From assembly GCF_019112545.1 (NCBI RefSeq), contig NW_025064914.1:378867-442866 (forward strand): DNA of 64,000 bases. The letters run 5' to 3'. The notes beneath the pieces are model-generated. The model was not told the origin of the DNA. It worked only from the letters and a program-made list of their open reading frames with translations, and did no database searches. The DNA comes from Guyanagaster necrorhizus. Taxonomy: Eukaryota > Basidiomycota > Agaricomycetes > Agaricales > Physalacriaceae. Position numbers and translations under genes: made by a program. Position 1 is the stretch's first letter; each line of letters opens with the position of its first letter. Below, piece by piece: positions 46,795 to 58,489 of the stretch.

Positions 46795-48210
46795 TCATGA
46801 CCGGTCTTGCTCTTCTGGAGGAGGCGGAGTTGGCTCGGAGGGGATGATGGTACCACGGACGGGATCGTATCGTCCCGAGCGCCTTGGAGTGGGAGCGGGA
46901 GCAGGAGGGGGTGTAGGAAGGGCGGGGGGCTCATCTAAGGAATAGGAATACCGCCTCGCGTGGACAGGCGATAACACCGTGCCGCTCCCTGAGCTTGGTC
47001 GTGCCCATGTCCCTCCGAACGCAGGTGGTGGTGGCGGGCCCTCACCCGGTCCCCACTGGATTGGAAGAGGGAGGATACGTTCGGGGGAGGGGGAGCGGTG
47101 ATACGAGCGCGTTGGGAGTGGCGCCGGACTACCACCACGAAACTGCCCCGGGCTAGCACCACGAAACTGTGCGGGGCTGGCACCACGGAAGAGACGGAAG
47201 GGGGCGGATGACGGGCGGGGGCTGCTGCTGCTGCTGCCAGCGCCTGGGAACGATAAGGGTGGGAGAGTCCGTGAGTAGTCTAATCGGCGCGAGAGGGACG
47301 GAGGAGGCGGAGAGGGCGGTGGAGGAGCATAGGGCTCTTGCAGGCGGGAGTACCGGAATGGGCTCTGCTGTTGGGGAGGCGGGAACGACCTGCCTGGCAT
47401 ACCCGGACCGAGGAGCGACGACGACGAGGGCTCAAAGTACGGCGGGGGCGGGGGCGGGGCGGGGCCTGGAGGATAACCGTAGTGGGGTGGGAACGACGGT
47501 GGGAGCGGGTGAGACGTGCTCGGGAACGGGCCGTACTGTGGTGGACGCGTCAGGGGAATATCGCTTTGGCTCCGTGGGCGCCGTGCTTTTTGACGTTGAT
47601 TCTGTGGGAGTTTCGGTTAGATGCGGGGTATATGGAGAAGAGCGCTGGTGCGTGCGTACTTGAAACCATATCTGAGAATAACGAGTGAGTTTTTTGGTTG
47701 GAAATGAAAGGGTGTTGTCACTCACTTGAACCTTTCTCGCGCTCAGACCAATAGACCTTCCTACTTCTTCCCTCATCGCTGTAGTAGGGAATCGTGACTG
47801 GAAACGTAGTCAGTACTAGCTCTAACCTACCCACCAGGACTCACTTGAGCCAAGAGAGCATGCAGAACCGCCGACTGGTGAGGGGTCGTAAGCGTGCGTG
47901 TGCGTTTCTTCTTCTGCGTTGGTGGTGGCGTCGGGTTTTTCTCCGTGTCGCCCTCTGAGGAACTCCCCACCGAGCGGCGGCGGACCCGTTTCGACATCGG
48001 TTCTTCCTCTGCCTGGGGTTGTGGTCCTGGTTCTGATTCGCGACGGCGTCTGCGCGTGATACCGGTGCTGGTGCTCGCTTCAGGCTGAGGTGAAGGCGCG
48101 CGTCTGTGTGAAGAAGAAGCAGCGGGGTCGTGTGTTCGTGACGAAGTTGTTGTAGCAGTGGTAGCAGTAGCAGTGTCTGTCGGCGGAGGCGATCTCTCCT
48201 CCCTCGACAT
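46795..48210 (-). CDS. Homeobox transcription factor, four exons with a 12-nt microexon
   Basis: The minus-strand exons are 48210-47845, 47797-47726, 47671-47660 and 47601-46795. They give 418 residues from the ATG at 48210 to the TGA at 46797-46795. The introns are 47, 54 and 58 bp with donors GTGAGT, GTGAGT and GTACGC and acceptors CAG, CAG and CAG, all in phase 0. Joined, exons 1-4 encode a homeodomain at about residues 100-158. Exon 1 supplies helix 1 (KKRTRTLTTPHQSAVLHAL), exon 2 helix 2 and the start of helix 3 (LSARKVQ), the microexon IWFQ, and exon 4 NQRQKARRPR, which completes the signature WFQNQR. The N-terminus is basic and S/T/P-rich with an RRRRR cluster. The C-terminus is proline-rich and holds three FRG(A/G)SP repeats. 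It should be a nuclear DNA-binding protein. Agaric homeodomain proteins such as Hom1 and Hom2 regulate fruiting-body development, but I cannot place this one among them. All three introns fall in the homeobox. The gene appears intact. Confidence 0.92.
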
Positions 48211-48219
48211 CAAAAAGGG

Positions 48220-48395
48220 GAGGGGGAATAAAAAACTATGTGACCAAGAAAGAGAAAAGAGAAAACCGCCGACGAATTAAAAAAAAAGAAAAAAGAGTAA
48301 AGGATTTGTATACCCTCCTCAACACATCCTAGTACGTCGGTCGGGGAGAATGAAAAAAAAGAAAAAGAGAGAAAGAGAGGGAGAGAGCCAGGGTA
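48220..48395 (-). promoter_or_regulatory. Pyrimidine-rich leader or promoter of the homeobox gene
   Basis: On the gene's strand, about 170 bp upstream of the ATG is dominated by C and T runs. These read as A/G runs on the plus strand, for example AAAAAAAGAAAAAGAGAGAAAG near 48352. Long CT-rich tracts just upstream of starts are common in strongly or developmentally expressed fungal genes. No separate TATA box was identified. Confidence 0.4.
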
Positions 48396-48399
48396 AGCG

Positions 48400-50422
48400 T
48401 TCAGATCAACGACGAAATTACATTAATGGTAACAGCACCCGCAGGACCTAGAGCCGAATTTTATCGCCACCCTGTCCCTTGGTGCCCTTCACGTCATAAC
48501 CCAATCTCGGATTGAGTTGCGATCGGTAACATTTATTGTTGTGCCTCGATGTGGGAAGTATACGCTTTGTTGGCGAGTATGGTCCCGTAAGGTTAAATTT
48601 ATGAAGGGGGGGAAAGAACTTGGGGGGGGGTTGGAGGGGGTTCCCCGAGTGTTCCGACGGTTGCGCGCAGTTCTCCTAGCAACCAGAAGAAAGATGGGGC
48701 CGGCAAAAAAGAACACACGTCACGGCATTGACGTTGATGTATGACATATATCCTGCAAGACGAAGTTTAAGGGCAGCCAGCCCCCCCACCCCACCCCTTA
48801 CCTTCCTGAATTGGATTCCTGCCCACGACGGCAGGAAAAATGGAAGAACTCACGAGGTAATGTACGACTCGCACGATAAATTCTGTGTGTGTGTGTGTGT
48901 GTGCTATATCTGTTGTTTGCATTCCGTCATCCGGCATTTGCGTTATACCCTGGGCTGGACGCCACCGATGATTGCATGACGACGATGCTCGGACGGGGTT
49001 TGTTTAATAACGGGTGTCAATTGAAGCGACTATTAAATGCATAATGGAGAGACGCACTCCCTCCCCCGCCTTCGAACGGTGCGAGATGTCCTCCGTACGG
49101 TCGTCATGGGAAGAACCTAGGCCCCCGCCACACCTCTACTGACAATGACATTGCAAATCTCCCTCGCAACGTTGACGTCTCCCCCCGCTCTAGGCCCCCA
49201 TCCCCCCACCCAACCCGGCCAATATGTTTTCGATCATCTCGGAGGAGGACGCTCTTGGATTGAGCGGAGAGAGAGAGAATTAATGTTAAATGTTTTAATA
49301 GGGGGGGGTGGATGGGCGTTTAATTATGGAGGCCGAGGGGGGAGGGGGAGCATAGAGCGATCATCACCTCTCCGTATGTGCGATTGAAACGAGACAGTAA
49401 AGTTGATGTTGATCGTAAAACGCGTGGACGATTTTCATTAGAACAAAGGGTTAATCATAATGAAAAGGAGAAAAAAAGCTTACTTTTTTAAAACGATAAA
49501 AAAGACATCGCGCGAGGACAAAAAGGATGCGATGCCGTAATGAAGATGGGAGGCTGCGTAGATTCACAGCTTGATGATCGAAAACGTGAACGGAGCGAGC
49601 GGGTGGAAGAGCCAACGACCGGGACGAAACTAACCCGATGGAACGGTGCTACGATCGTAAACATGTTTCGTAACACCGGTGCCAGTGGGGAGCGGGTCTG
49701 TGCATTTTCATTAATATGCAGTCTCGTTCAAGATCGCGATCCAAAGCATATGTACGTGGAGAGAGAGAGATGGTATGAATTTGACGAGTGCGACAAAACT
49801 TGGGATTACTCGCCGCGGGTTAGGAGAGCCAGAGACTCGTCTTGAGGAAAATATGAGATGAATTGTTCCACAGAGAAAACGATTTGCTAATTTGTGATAG
49901 CACCCAAACAGAAGACGCGCATCGGACTCGATGACGCTGAAAGCAAAAGGAGAAAAGGACCGGGTAACTCCGAATCTCAGACGAAGCACCTTGCCAAATA
50001 AGACCAACGTTCCATTCGTACTCTTTTGCCCTTGTGAACTCTAAATCTAAATCTAAATCTGCCTGCTGGACACCGAGTTTGTACCGGTGAAACGCACACG
50101 AGGAGGGGAGAATTGCAAGCGTCGTGGATACCGTTACCAAAATGAAGGTAATTATGGGTTCGTTCATTATGAATATGACCGCTCACCAGCTTCGATAATT
50201 GAATCCTCGACGAGAGGGGACGGGACGATGGTGAGTGCATCTGCAAAGTACCCTCCGAGTGACCGCTAACCAATGGCTAGGTACACACGCCGGGATACGA
50301 GTTGAACGCAATCACACATGATTATATACGATCTGCGCCGACTCTACCGCTGTCTTACCCCGCCCTCGCCATAATCCATATAATCCCGCTCACCACATCC
50401 CTTCTATCCCCTCCCATCACTC
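48400..50422. other. 2-kb divergent intergenic region between homeobox and SDR genes
   Basis: The two genes are head to head and may share regulatory sequence here. The region contains G-runs and C-runs (48600-48650, 48780-48800, 49200), a TG microsatellite at 48884-48903, a short tandem run of CTAAAT (50041-50058) and a TATA-like ATTATATACG near 50318. No open frame resembles a known protein. Confidence 0.5.
48884..48903 (+). repeat. (TG)n microsatellite
   Basis: Ten uninterrupted TG dinucleotides. Confidence 0.9.
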
Positions 50423-51352
50423 ATGAAACTCTACACATCCGGCGTCGCACTCGTCACCGGCGCCGGCCAAGGCATCGGCAAAGCCACCGCACTCTCCTTT
50501 GCCGAATCCGGCGTACGCGGCCTCGTCCTCGCAGGGCGCACACCCGCTCCTCTGCACGCCACTGCGCTCGAATGCAAAGCCATAGCCGAGAACACGGATC
50601 TCGACATCCTCGTCGTCCTTACCGATATAAGCATCGAAGAGTCCGTCAAGAACCTTATGAAGACCGCCGTAGATCATTTTGGACGAGTCGATTATTGTGC
50701 GAACGTCGGCGGGGTGGGTTCCCTCCTCTCCTCTCTTATCTAAAAACCCGGGGCCTTGATGTTTTTGTCCAGATGATGGGAACCAAGGCGAAATTCTCCT
50801 CCATATCAACCGAAGACTGGGTCGCCATCCAGCAAACGAACATCAACGGTATCTTCTGGCTCGTGCGGGAGCAAATCAGCGTCATGGAGAAACAAGAACG
50901 GCTCGTCACGCCGATCATGTCTCCCAAGCGCCCTGCTGAGCGTGGGAGCATCGTCGTGCTCAGCGCCGCAGCAGCAGTGATCGCCCTACCCGACGGAGGT
51001 GCCTACACTCACACCAAATACGCAGCAAATGGGTTGACGAAAGCTGCCGGTACACTCTTCGCCCCTACCGCCCTTCTCTACTAATTAATTCGTTGCAGCC
51101 CAAGACCACGCCTCGAACGGCATCCGCATCAACGCCATCCTACCGGGCTACATCTACACCGAGGGCCTCGCTTCGCACCCTGCCGCCACGCCCGAAGCTG
51201 CGAAGCGCATCATCGACGGGTGCCCTCTTGGCCGGTTTGGAGAGGCGGGGGAAATTGGCGACCTCATTGTTATGATGAGCTCGCCGAGGAATGGGTTCAT
51301 GGTTGGGAGCAGCGTTTTGGTCGATGGAGGCCAGACGTTGAGTGGGGAGTAA
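50423..51352 (+). CDS. Short-chain dehydrogenase/reductase (SDR), three exons
   Basis: The exons are 50423-50713, 50773-51049 and 51099-51352, giving 273 residues from the ATG at 50423 to the TAA at 51350-51352. Intron 1 (59 bp, GTGGGT...CAG) is in phase 0. Intron 2 (49 bp, GTACAC...CAG) is in phase 1, with a good branch point TACTAAT. The protein has the classical SDR layout: the NAD(P)-binding TGAGQGIG near residue 15, CANVGG in place of the usual NNAG, the catalytic serine in VVLSAA, the YTHTK form of YxxxK, and a C-terminal VDGGQ. Length is typical for the family. Such enzymes oxidise or reduce alcohols and ketones with NAD(P)(H); the substrate cannot be read from sequence. The gene appears intact and is CpG-rich, unlike the repeats around it. 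Confidence 0.93.
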
Positions 51353-52319
51353 TGCAATTTGATTTCATTCTTTTATCCTGCTTTTCGTTGGTGTGCATTC
51401 TCATGAGGCAGACCGTTATCGAGTAGAAACACCGTGACTTTTTTCGGTAAACGTCGAGCAAGGTTCGAGTCAGACACAGACACCTTGCGAATCATTCCCA
51501 ATGGCTACGTCTTCCCTCTTCCCTTCCCAATGATATATGAACGTGGTTTGCCTCCTTTCCAGAAATCGGAACCTGATGTTAGGGGAGGGTCGACAAGTAT
51601 CGGATATCCATCTCGTCTATAGCCTCAAAGAAAGTGATCTAAGCATCGGGGATACCTTTTTTTTTTGCCAACATTCCCAATCCTACGATCCTCCATGATG
51701 CATCCATGATTCTTCTCATCTTCTCATCGTTTGCACCGCTTCGATTCTAGATACTTCTGAGCACACATCGCGTCTTTGGATCTACAACTGCCGGCTACTC
51801 AATAGAGGTTTCCTATTGGGGATGGCCTGCATAGGTCTTCAATAATGGTGCCCGTAAGTCAAGTCGTGTTCAACTCATTCCCCTCATGTTCAGGCGTATC
51901 CTAGTAGAAAAGCCCGGTAGAAGCACACAAGGGATGATCGTGGTAGCAATGATAGTTGTGTCTACTCATATACCATTCGCAGATGGCTGTGTTCCTATAG
52001 AAGTCAGAGCCGGGACGGGCACGAAGACAAAGGTCTTCTGATCAACGATGAGGCGGTTCCCTTGGCCATTATCGATTATCACTTATCATTTGTATTGAAA
52101 AGGACCCCGCTCCGTTCGTTACACTCTCCATCGAGCATAGAAATGTGGGTTCCTTGATAGCAACGAGCCATCACTGTCGCTAGAGATCGTCGCAGCCCCC
52201 TCCAAAGATTAATGCTCAGCGCCGACCCTGACTGAGTTGATTGATGACATAGATGTAAAGCTGGAAAGCCGAGAGTGGGTACTATAGTGTGAGCGCCCAG
52301 TGGGCGGGCCCCCTCTGGA
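51353..52319. other. Intergenic, nothing recognised
   Basis: This includes the 3' flank of the SDR gene. A T-rich run at 51657-51667 is the only simple feature. Confidence 0.45.
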
Positions 52320-52551
52320 CTATTTCATTTCCTCCAGCAGTGCCCTGAGATTGATTGCAATTGGGGGGTCTGGATCGGCTGCTTTCGCAAAAATGCTTTG
52401 GACTTCGCGAGAGAAGAAGGCCGAGGCTAGGATACCAAGATCCCGTGTATGGCTCATTCCCGCTGCGAAATAATAACAATAATAATGGTGAGAGGGAAAC
52501 GAGTATGCCGGCCTGTTCGTGAGTACCTTGCCCGGTTTTCTCAATACCAAG
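52320..52551 (-). CDS. Possible 3' exons of an unidentified gene
   Basis: A minus-strand exon at 52551-52527 (LGIEKTGQ) joins to 52462-52320 across a 64-bp intron with donor GTACTC and acceptor TTCGCAG, in phase 1, ending in TAG at 52322-52320. The resulting tail (SHTRDLGILASAFFSRE ... NLRALLEEMK) has the texture of a real helical protein end. An acceptor CCAG lies before 52551, but upstream exons were not found, so this may be a gene remnant. I do not recognise the family. Confidence 0.4.
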
Positions 52552-55439
52552 CTGGTACAATCATATGGGAAGGAGACGAAATCTGGCCGATCGTCTTATT
52601 TTAATGGCGGGAATAAATTCGGAGCGCAATGAGAATAGGCGAACAATGAGAAGGTGGATTCAGCGGCTTAGGATACTCCCTTTGCCCATAGGTCTATGGA
52701 ACTGCTTACCCCAATAAATCAGATCTATGAAACTAACCCCCAATTTCGATCTCACGCCGGTAATTAATCATCTATACTCGGGTACAATAATTGAATCAGC
52801 GTGCACGCTAACTTGTTCAGAATTCAGAGCGCTAATCACCGCATGTCTTTTCTGCACCCGATTTCGTTTCAGACATTGTGGCGGAGGTAGACTCTCGCTA
52901 GGCTTGGTCGTTTTCTCTATGATTCATACAGTCGCAAGGTTCTCTTGCACAATAATAGAACTTTCTTTAAATAGAATATACGTAGATCTCCTTCTCGGTG
53001 TTGATGTGAGCCTACTTTTCGTAGTTCGAAACTATGCTTCATGAACAAGATCCGCCCGCCTATATGGACTGTGGTTTCGGCTCAAGTGGGATTATTCTAC
53101 TCGTGCTACCTTCTTTTTCAACGAGTGTAGCGAAGGATTCTTCTCTGTCCTGGCACCTGATTTATTCACTAGACCGTGTGTGGAAGACACAACTTCTTTA
53201 TCACGGACCACCGAGGGAAGCATCCACTTACGGCATGGTTTCCGTGGCTAGCAGTCATATGATAGAAATCAATTGTTACCAGTGTCGAAAGAAATAAGTG
53301 TCCCGTCCGATCCCATCGCAATTCACAAGCTTGAAGAAGAATGTCAAAAATTCCCACATACGCCTAATCTTCAGTCCAAGTGGACGCCAGCATCGTTGGT
53401 GCGCTACGGTATCCATGGGAGATACGGTATCTTATCTCTGCTTCGAGACAGAGTCTGAAAGTCTGCTATTCTCTTGGGTGTCGTTGTCGGGCTATGACGG
53501 GCGACCGACTCGATGTGTCCACGTCCACAACTAGTCGATTCGTACAGCGCCTGGCGTTTATGCTTTATTGGTGGTGGTAAAGAGGGGAGGGGGGGGGGAA
53601 GACATGGCTCGAGATGGGCTGATAGAGCGAGAGTTTATGGGATGCAAAGGTGAGGGCATCTTTAAAAACGGATTAGAAGCTCATGCATGGATGAGCGGAA
53701 TGACATTTCGTGGGGTCGTAAGTCAAATGTCGCGGCGGCTTTACAGAACACTGTTGTTCTTGGTATCACGATGTATTCATTACGTCTATCATTTGAAGAG
53801 TCAGATGCTACATCCACATGCCTTGAGTGAACATGCGACTCACCACAAAACAGATCCAAGTGTAATTGCCACTATAACGACGGCGATAACAGCTGCGACG
53901 GGATAACGAACGCTGTTCGACCCACATTGTCCAGTGGGTGCATGAGTAATATTTGCCCAAGTGACAGGGAGGACAATGCCAAAACGGGATGTTTGGCAAA
54001 TTCTTGTGTGTTTTCGCAAGATCGTTCTTGTCTCTTGATTATCGGCCCGCACGTTCTCTTTCTTCCTCTTTGTTACATGTGATAGCCCTGCTTTCTAATT
54101 GCATTTGATGATGTTTCTGCGTGATGTGTCAATACGTGCTGTAGATGGAGTGGGTCCTCTGCAGTCTCTTATTACTTTGATTCTGGCTGATGTGCTCTTT
54201 TATAGATTCGCTCGTCTTCTTGTTACAAGAGACCTCAGATATGCCACTTTAGCGGCAAGGCTTTCGGTGAGGGAGATGGATAGGATCATAACCACGGCCT
54301 CATCCCTCTGTACTCACCCGAGTCACCCCAACGCTACTAGGACGACGTTTACGTGAACGCAGCTTTACTGTTCTCGTGGAAGCTCTACGGAGCTCATACC
54401 AACTGAACTTGAGCGATCACGGGCTTGAAAATTGTGGAGATGCATGGTTGGTCGGGATGGAGATTACCTGGGCTTTCGTAGGAGTATCCTTAGAGAGTCT
54501 TCGCATTCTGACGATCGCCTGTCGAGAATTCACATCATTTGTACGGCATGTCACGCCGTCTCCCTAACTGGTAGACGCACACCATTGCGATTCCAAGCAT
54601 ATCGTCGGGGAGCCAGGCTATATTGTGCATCTCGTCGTTATGATGACCTCCCGGAGGAATGAGATCGCTGTTGGGAAAGGGGCGTCTTGGTCGATGGTGA
54701 GCAGGTCTCTGGGACACGAATGTTTTCCACTTTTCGTCAGTGTGAAACTCTGAAGGTTTCTCACTCAGGCGGCCCAAGAAAGGGCTAGACCGTACGTTCT
54801 TGAGCCGTTCTGGATTTATCAGTGAGCGAGCGTCGAGCCCAAGCCATGATTCATGTGGCGATATCCGTCATTTCCTGAAAATTCTCGTCCTTTTATTGCA
54901 GCGTCTCCGAATAACCCGTTGTGGCATTTATACCAGGTTATCTGGCAGTCCAAAGAGGGTCAACGTCTTGGATATCCATCTCAGTGTCTGGAAGAGAAAC
55001 GATACTCTCAGCAGCTTAACGGAATATGGATCTTTGGCCTGAGACATTTACCCCGGTCTATCTAGACAATTTATTTTCGTGAAAGTTCTATGGCAACCTG
55101 ATGGCTATTCGTCACGGTCCCAAGTTTAATTACCCCGAACTGACCGTTGTCAGTGGCTGCAACATCGATCTTTCCCCTCAGACGCATAGAGAAAACCGGT
55201 AAGACCACCTATACTTCAAATCCCTCCCGGTATATACGCGCTTCGGTTGGAACTCGAATCGATCCTGAGATGACGCCTTCATTGCTCATCTAATCCGGGC
55301 GTAGAAACCACTCTCTAGCTCCCATCATCGAAGACGAGGCACAAGGTGGAGGGTGGTGACCGCGCTCTGGGAGGTGAATGTACAAGCCGGAGGAGAGAAA
55401 GATGGTCTTCTCCTGAAAAATATACCGAAACCGGTCACA
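52552..55439. other. Intergenic, repeat-derived, no gene recognised
   Basis: Contains a copy of the diverged repeat at 53650-53790. Around 53190 there is weak similarity to the 37304 region (CTTTATCACGGACCACCGAG against CTTATCATGGACCACGACCA). The G-run at 53585-53599 is a simple repeat. No protein family was recognised. Confidence 0.45.
53650..53790 (-). repeat. Diverged repeat, third copy
   Basis: Aligns with 58975-59150 in the same orientation (AAAACGGATTAGA, ATGAGC(G/T)GAATGA, TCGCGG...CTTTACAGA/CTTACAGA). The left copy (34805-35815) is inverted relative to it. Confidence 0.6.
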
Positions 55440-55865
55440 CCATACCTCCCTCGTGAAGGGTCTCGTTAGAACATATTCGAGAGTCCAGTCTCTGTAGCAG
55501 AAGATTGACTGCTATCTCAGAATGTAGAAAATACAGCGATTAGAACCAGAGGACTTTGTTGCAGGTCGAACAAGGCTAGTTCGGGCCGGCGCTCTTTGTT
55601 TGTTGGTTCCACGTGGATATCTAAGTAACTGCCCCTATTACGATTTCAGGCTCTTACACCATAGGACAATGAAGACTGCCACTTTCGAACCCAAAATGGA
55701 CCCTGACCTCGGCAAGCTATGTCGGCCCTCTTATCGATCGCTTCCTCTCCAATCATTGGGTTATTCAATCGCACTGGTAAGGTTTTCTCGCATATCGTTG
55801 TGGCCGCAACGCTTGAATATGTACGTTAATCCCTTGATGACGACACGCCATTTCGATCATGTGCA
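55440..55865 (+). repeat. Diverged copy of the 1.41-kb repeat
   Basis: Shares GAGAGTCCAGTC, GGTCGAACAAGG, GGTTATTCAAT and the block TACGTTAATCCCTT...CATTTCGATCATGTG with 36400-37160 in the same order. It lies just upstream of the identical copy at 56281. Confidence 0.7.
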
Positions 55866-56280
55866 TTTGCTCGAGAAATATCAATTGGGCTGCGTGACTC
55901 TCAGGCACCTTTGCCCGTGAAGGAATGAGTCATGTCGATGAAGAGTGATATTTGTGATCGCCAAACGAACGGATCTTTGCTTCAAGCTCGGGAAAGTTCT
56001 GCCGTCCGTTCAGTTCATCAATCCATCTACTTAACTGGAATCGTCTTGATGGCAACCTACGAAGACTGATCTCTATCACCGTTGCTGGAGCCCGAAGCTC
56101 TAAGTTTAATGACCTTGACCAGCCCTGAGCCGATTGATGGGAACTCTGTTGTTGATCTCACTGGGGAGTAGATATAGAAAATAAGTACAAGTACATTGTG
56201 GTTTTAGTTTCTTCGTTTGTATTTGAAGGACTTAACTCGATCCGCCGTGACTGTTAGTCTAACCCAAGTGTAGAGACTGC

Positions 56281-57694
56281 TTTCTATCCAGAAAGAGGGA
56301 GACAAAGTGCTGGGCGGGTGAATGGTGGCTCATGCTGGAGTCTGGTCGAGATTCAAGGTGAATCTACTTGTACTCTGGCGGTAGGAGACCCGGAAGAAGA
56401 TGGAGATATCATCCGCTACTCTGAGTTGATACTAATGCCAATCTAAGTCTAAACGGATGAAAATCGTACGAACAGACTCACTAAAGGAGAATATGGTCGT
56501 CACGAGTGGTCCCAGGGAACGTCGTTTTCGAACACATTTGAGAGTCCAGTCCTTGCGCAGCAATACAAAAAAGCAGAAGGTCGGCTATGATCTCAGCAAA
56601 GATACGTCCCAGAAATCCGTACATGGACCTTTTGTGAAGAAGAAAAGATCTGGGATCGAAATAAATGAAGAGATGGATAGCTTGTGTCTGCAATTAGTAG
56701 ATCCGCGGTCGAACAAGGATTCGGATCGGGCCGGGGCTCGTCCTCCTTTTTTTCTGTATCAAAGACTTCAGGAGCCATATAATCACTGTCTCTTGATGTG
56801 TATTTGATGTATTTGTCCATTGTAGAAATTTTATTCTTCATATTAGTCCTTTGCAAGTAATGCTCTGTCATATTAATATAATCTCTTTTCGCATCAAGTT
56901 AATAGTTTCTTCGATAGACGTTAGCCCCATCTATTCTTGTTGCAAGAAATGGTGAGTCTTGCGGATTGGGTTTCTATGATTTAAACTTATCAGGTGCAAC
57001 ATGAATGCCAAAAGGTGTTTCAGGTATAACTCATCGTGGTCGGATTCATTATGTTCAAAGACGGCTAGTAATATCCGTTTCCAACGTCCGGTTAGTCATG
57101 GTCCATCCTCTTATTGATCTCTTTCTCTGGTTATTCAATTACAAGGTTCTCTCTGAGTTGTTCACATAGCCCTGTGGCCACCATTATTGTATTAGTGTTT
57201 CATTTTTTAAATAGACGTACGTTAATCCCTTATTGATGGAGCCGCATTTCGATCATGTGTTTTCTTCCTTCCATACTGTGATCGTGTCGTGGTTCGAAAA
57301 CAAAAAAAGGTGGAATACACCGACATACTTTTGGTTCCTGTCTTGTACACTGTAACCGACCTGGCCATATTCATTCATTCTATGCATAGGCCGTTTCCAT
57401 GACAGGCATAGCTTCCTTATCATGGACCACGACCACCGAGTCTGTTTTAACTGCCTAACCAAACCAGTATCTACTTTCAATTACGGAATAGTTTTCACAT
57501 TGAATCTCCCGCGAGGTTAGTCTTCTCGAAACGGATCTGGGCATTGCAGTCATATATCCAGGGAACCATTCAATTCCAACACTACCGCGAAGGCCGATTG
57601 TCATTCCTCAATCTGATCTCGTCGTTATCTATAGGAGCCACTAACGTGATAACACAGGCTGTTATCGATGGATATTCCCACATACTCCCAATCC
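56281..57694 (+). repeat. 1.41-kb direct duplication, copy 2
   Basis: Matches 36176-37589 base for base in all stretches read, apart from two changes close to the right end. Confidence 0.95.
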
Positions 57695-58489
57695 TCCGGC
57701 TATCCATGAAGAGGTGGACCCTTTGAAAGTGAATAATAACGTATCCGGGCATCGGTGGTACTTTCATATTTACCGGCAGTTCCGCCTACGTTACCCACCT
57801 CTGCTTTCGGACTGCGTTCGTAAGTGTCTCCCCCGAAGCCGCTTTTCTTTCTTGGATTGACATCGTTCTCTTCTAACAAATACCCGACCTCTCTCCATAC
57901 CTTTATCGTGCTTCGGGGAGATGGATTAGTGCCGTTGGTCTAGAGTTCAAAGTAGAGGTGGAGAATTGTCGCAGATAAGTCTGGTCATCCAAAATGATAC
58001 AACTGGCACCATTTTAGACCAATAGCGTCACAGGTATATTCTTTGTTGGGGATGTTGTTCTCCAAATATCGCCTGTCTTCTCCTCAGGCTCGTTGTCTAC
58101 TTTGGTGGACTATAACGGCGACCGGTATCGACGCTCACAACTTACGCTCTTCCATCGACGACTCAAGGCAGCCGCCTTGCCACTGCACAATCTATGACGG
58201 TACCATTAAAAACAATAGCATATTAAGCATAATTCACAAACGACGATGAAACCTCCCTATAGTCACTACTGAGGTGCCTCAGTCAAGATAATCTGAGCCC
58301 ACCACTTCGCCTTCGACGGATCCTCCGTATACAAAGATCCCAATCTCAGATTATTCACATTCATAACGATCGGTGTCATCGTCGCTGTCCGACTAGGCGA
58401 GATATTGTCTGCTTCTCTCTGCACCCAATCAGGCGACCAACAGCGAAAAAGAAAGAGGAGGTCCTCACAGCAATTATATCCCGATACCC
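57695..58489. other. Intergenic, nothing recognised
   Basis: No coding, RNA or mobile feature was recognised between the duplication and the diverged inverted repeat. Confidence 0.4.

Noticed and set aside
47169..47688. Plus-strand frames opposite the homeobox gene
   Set aside because: Their arginine- and glycine-rich composition is the antisense of proline-rich codons; the spliced minus-strand gene explains the region.
47432..47776. A 114-residue single-exon frame containing part of the homeodomain and TRYSQIWFQVRTHQR
   Set aside because: It reads through two introns. Removing 47725-47672 and 47659-47602 restores the WFQNQR signature.
50302..51084. A 260-residue frame covering most of the SDR locus
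   Set aside because: The first half is out of frame with the SDR N-terminus. The TGAGQGIG motif is in the frame starting at 50423, and the two join by splicing.
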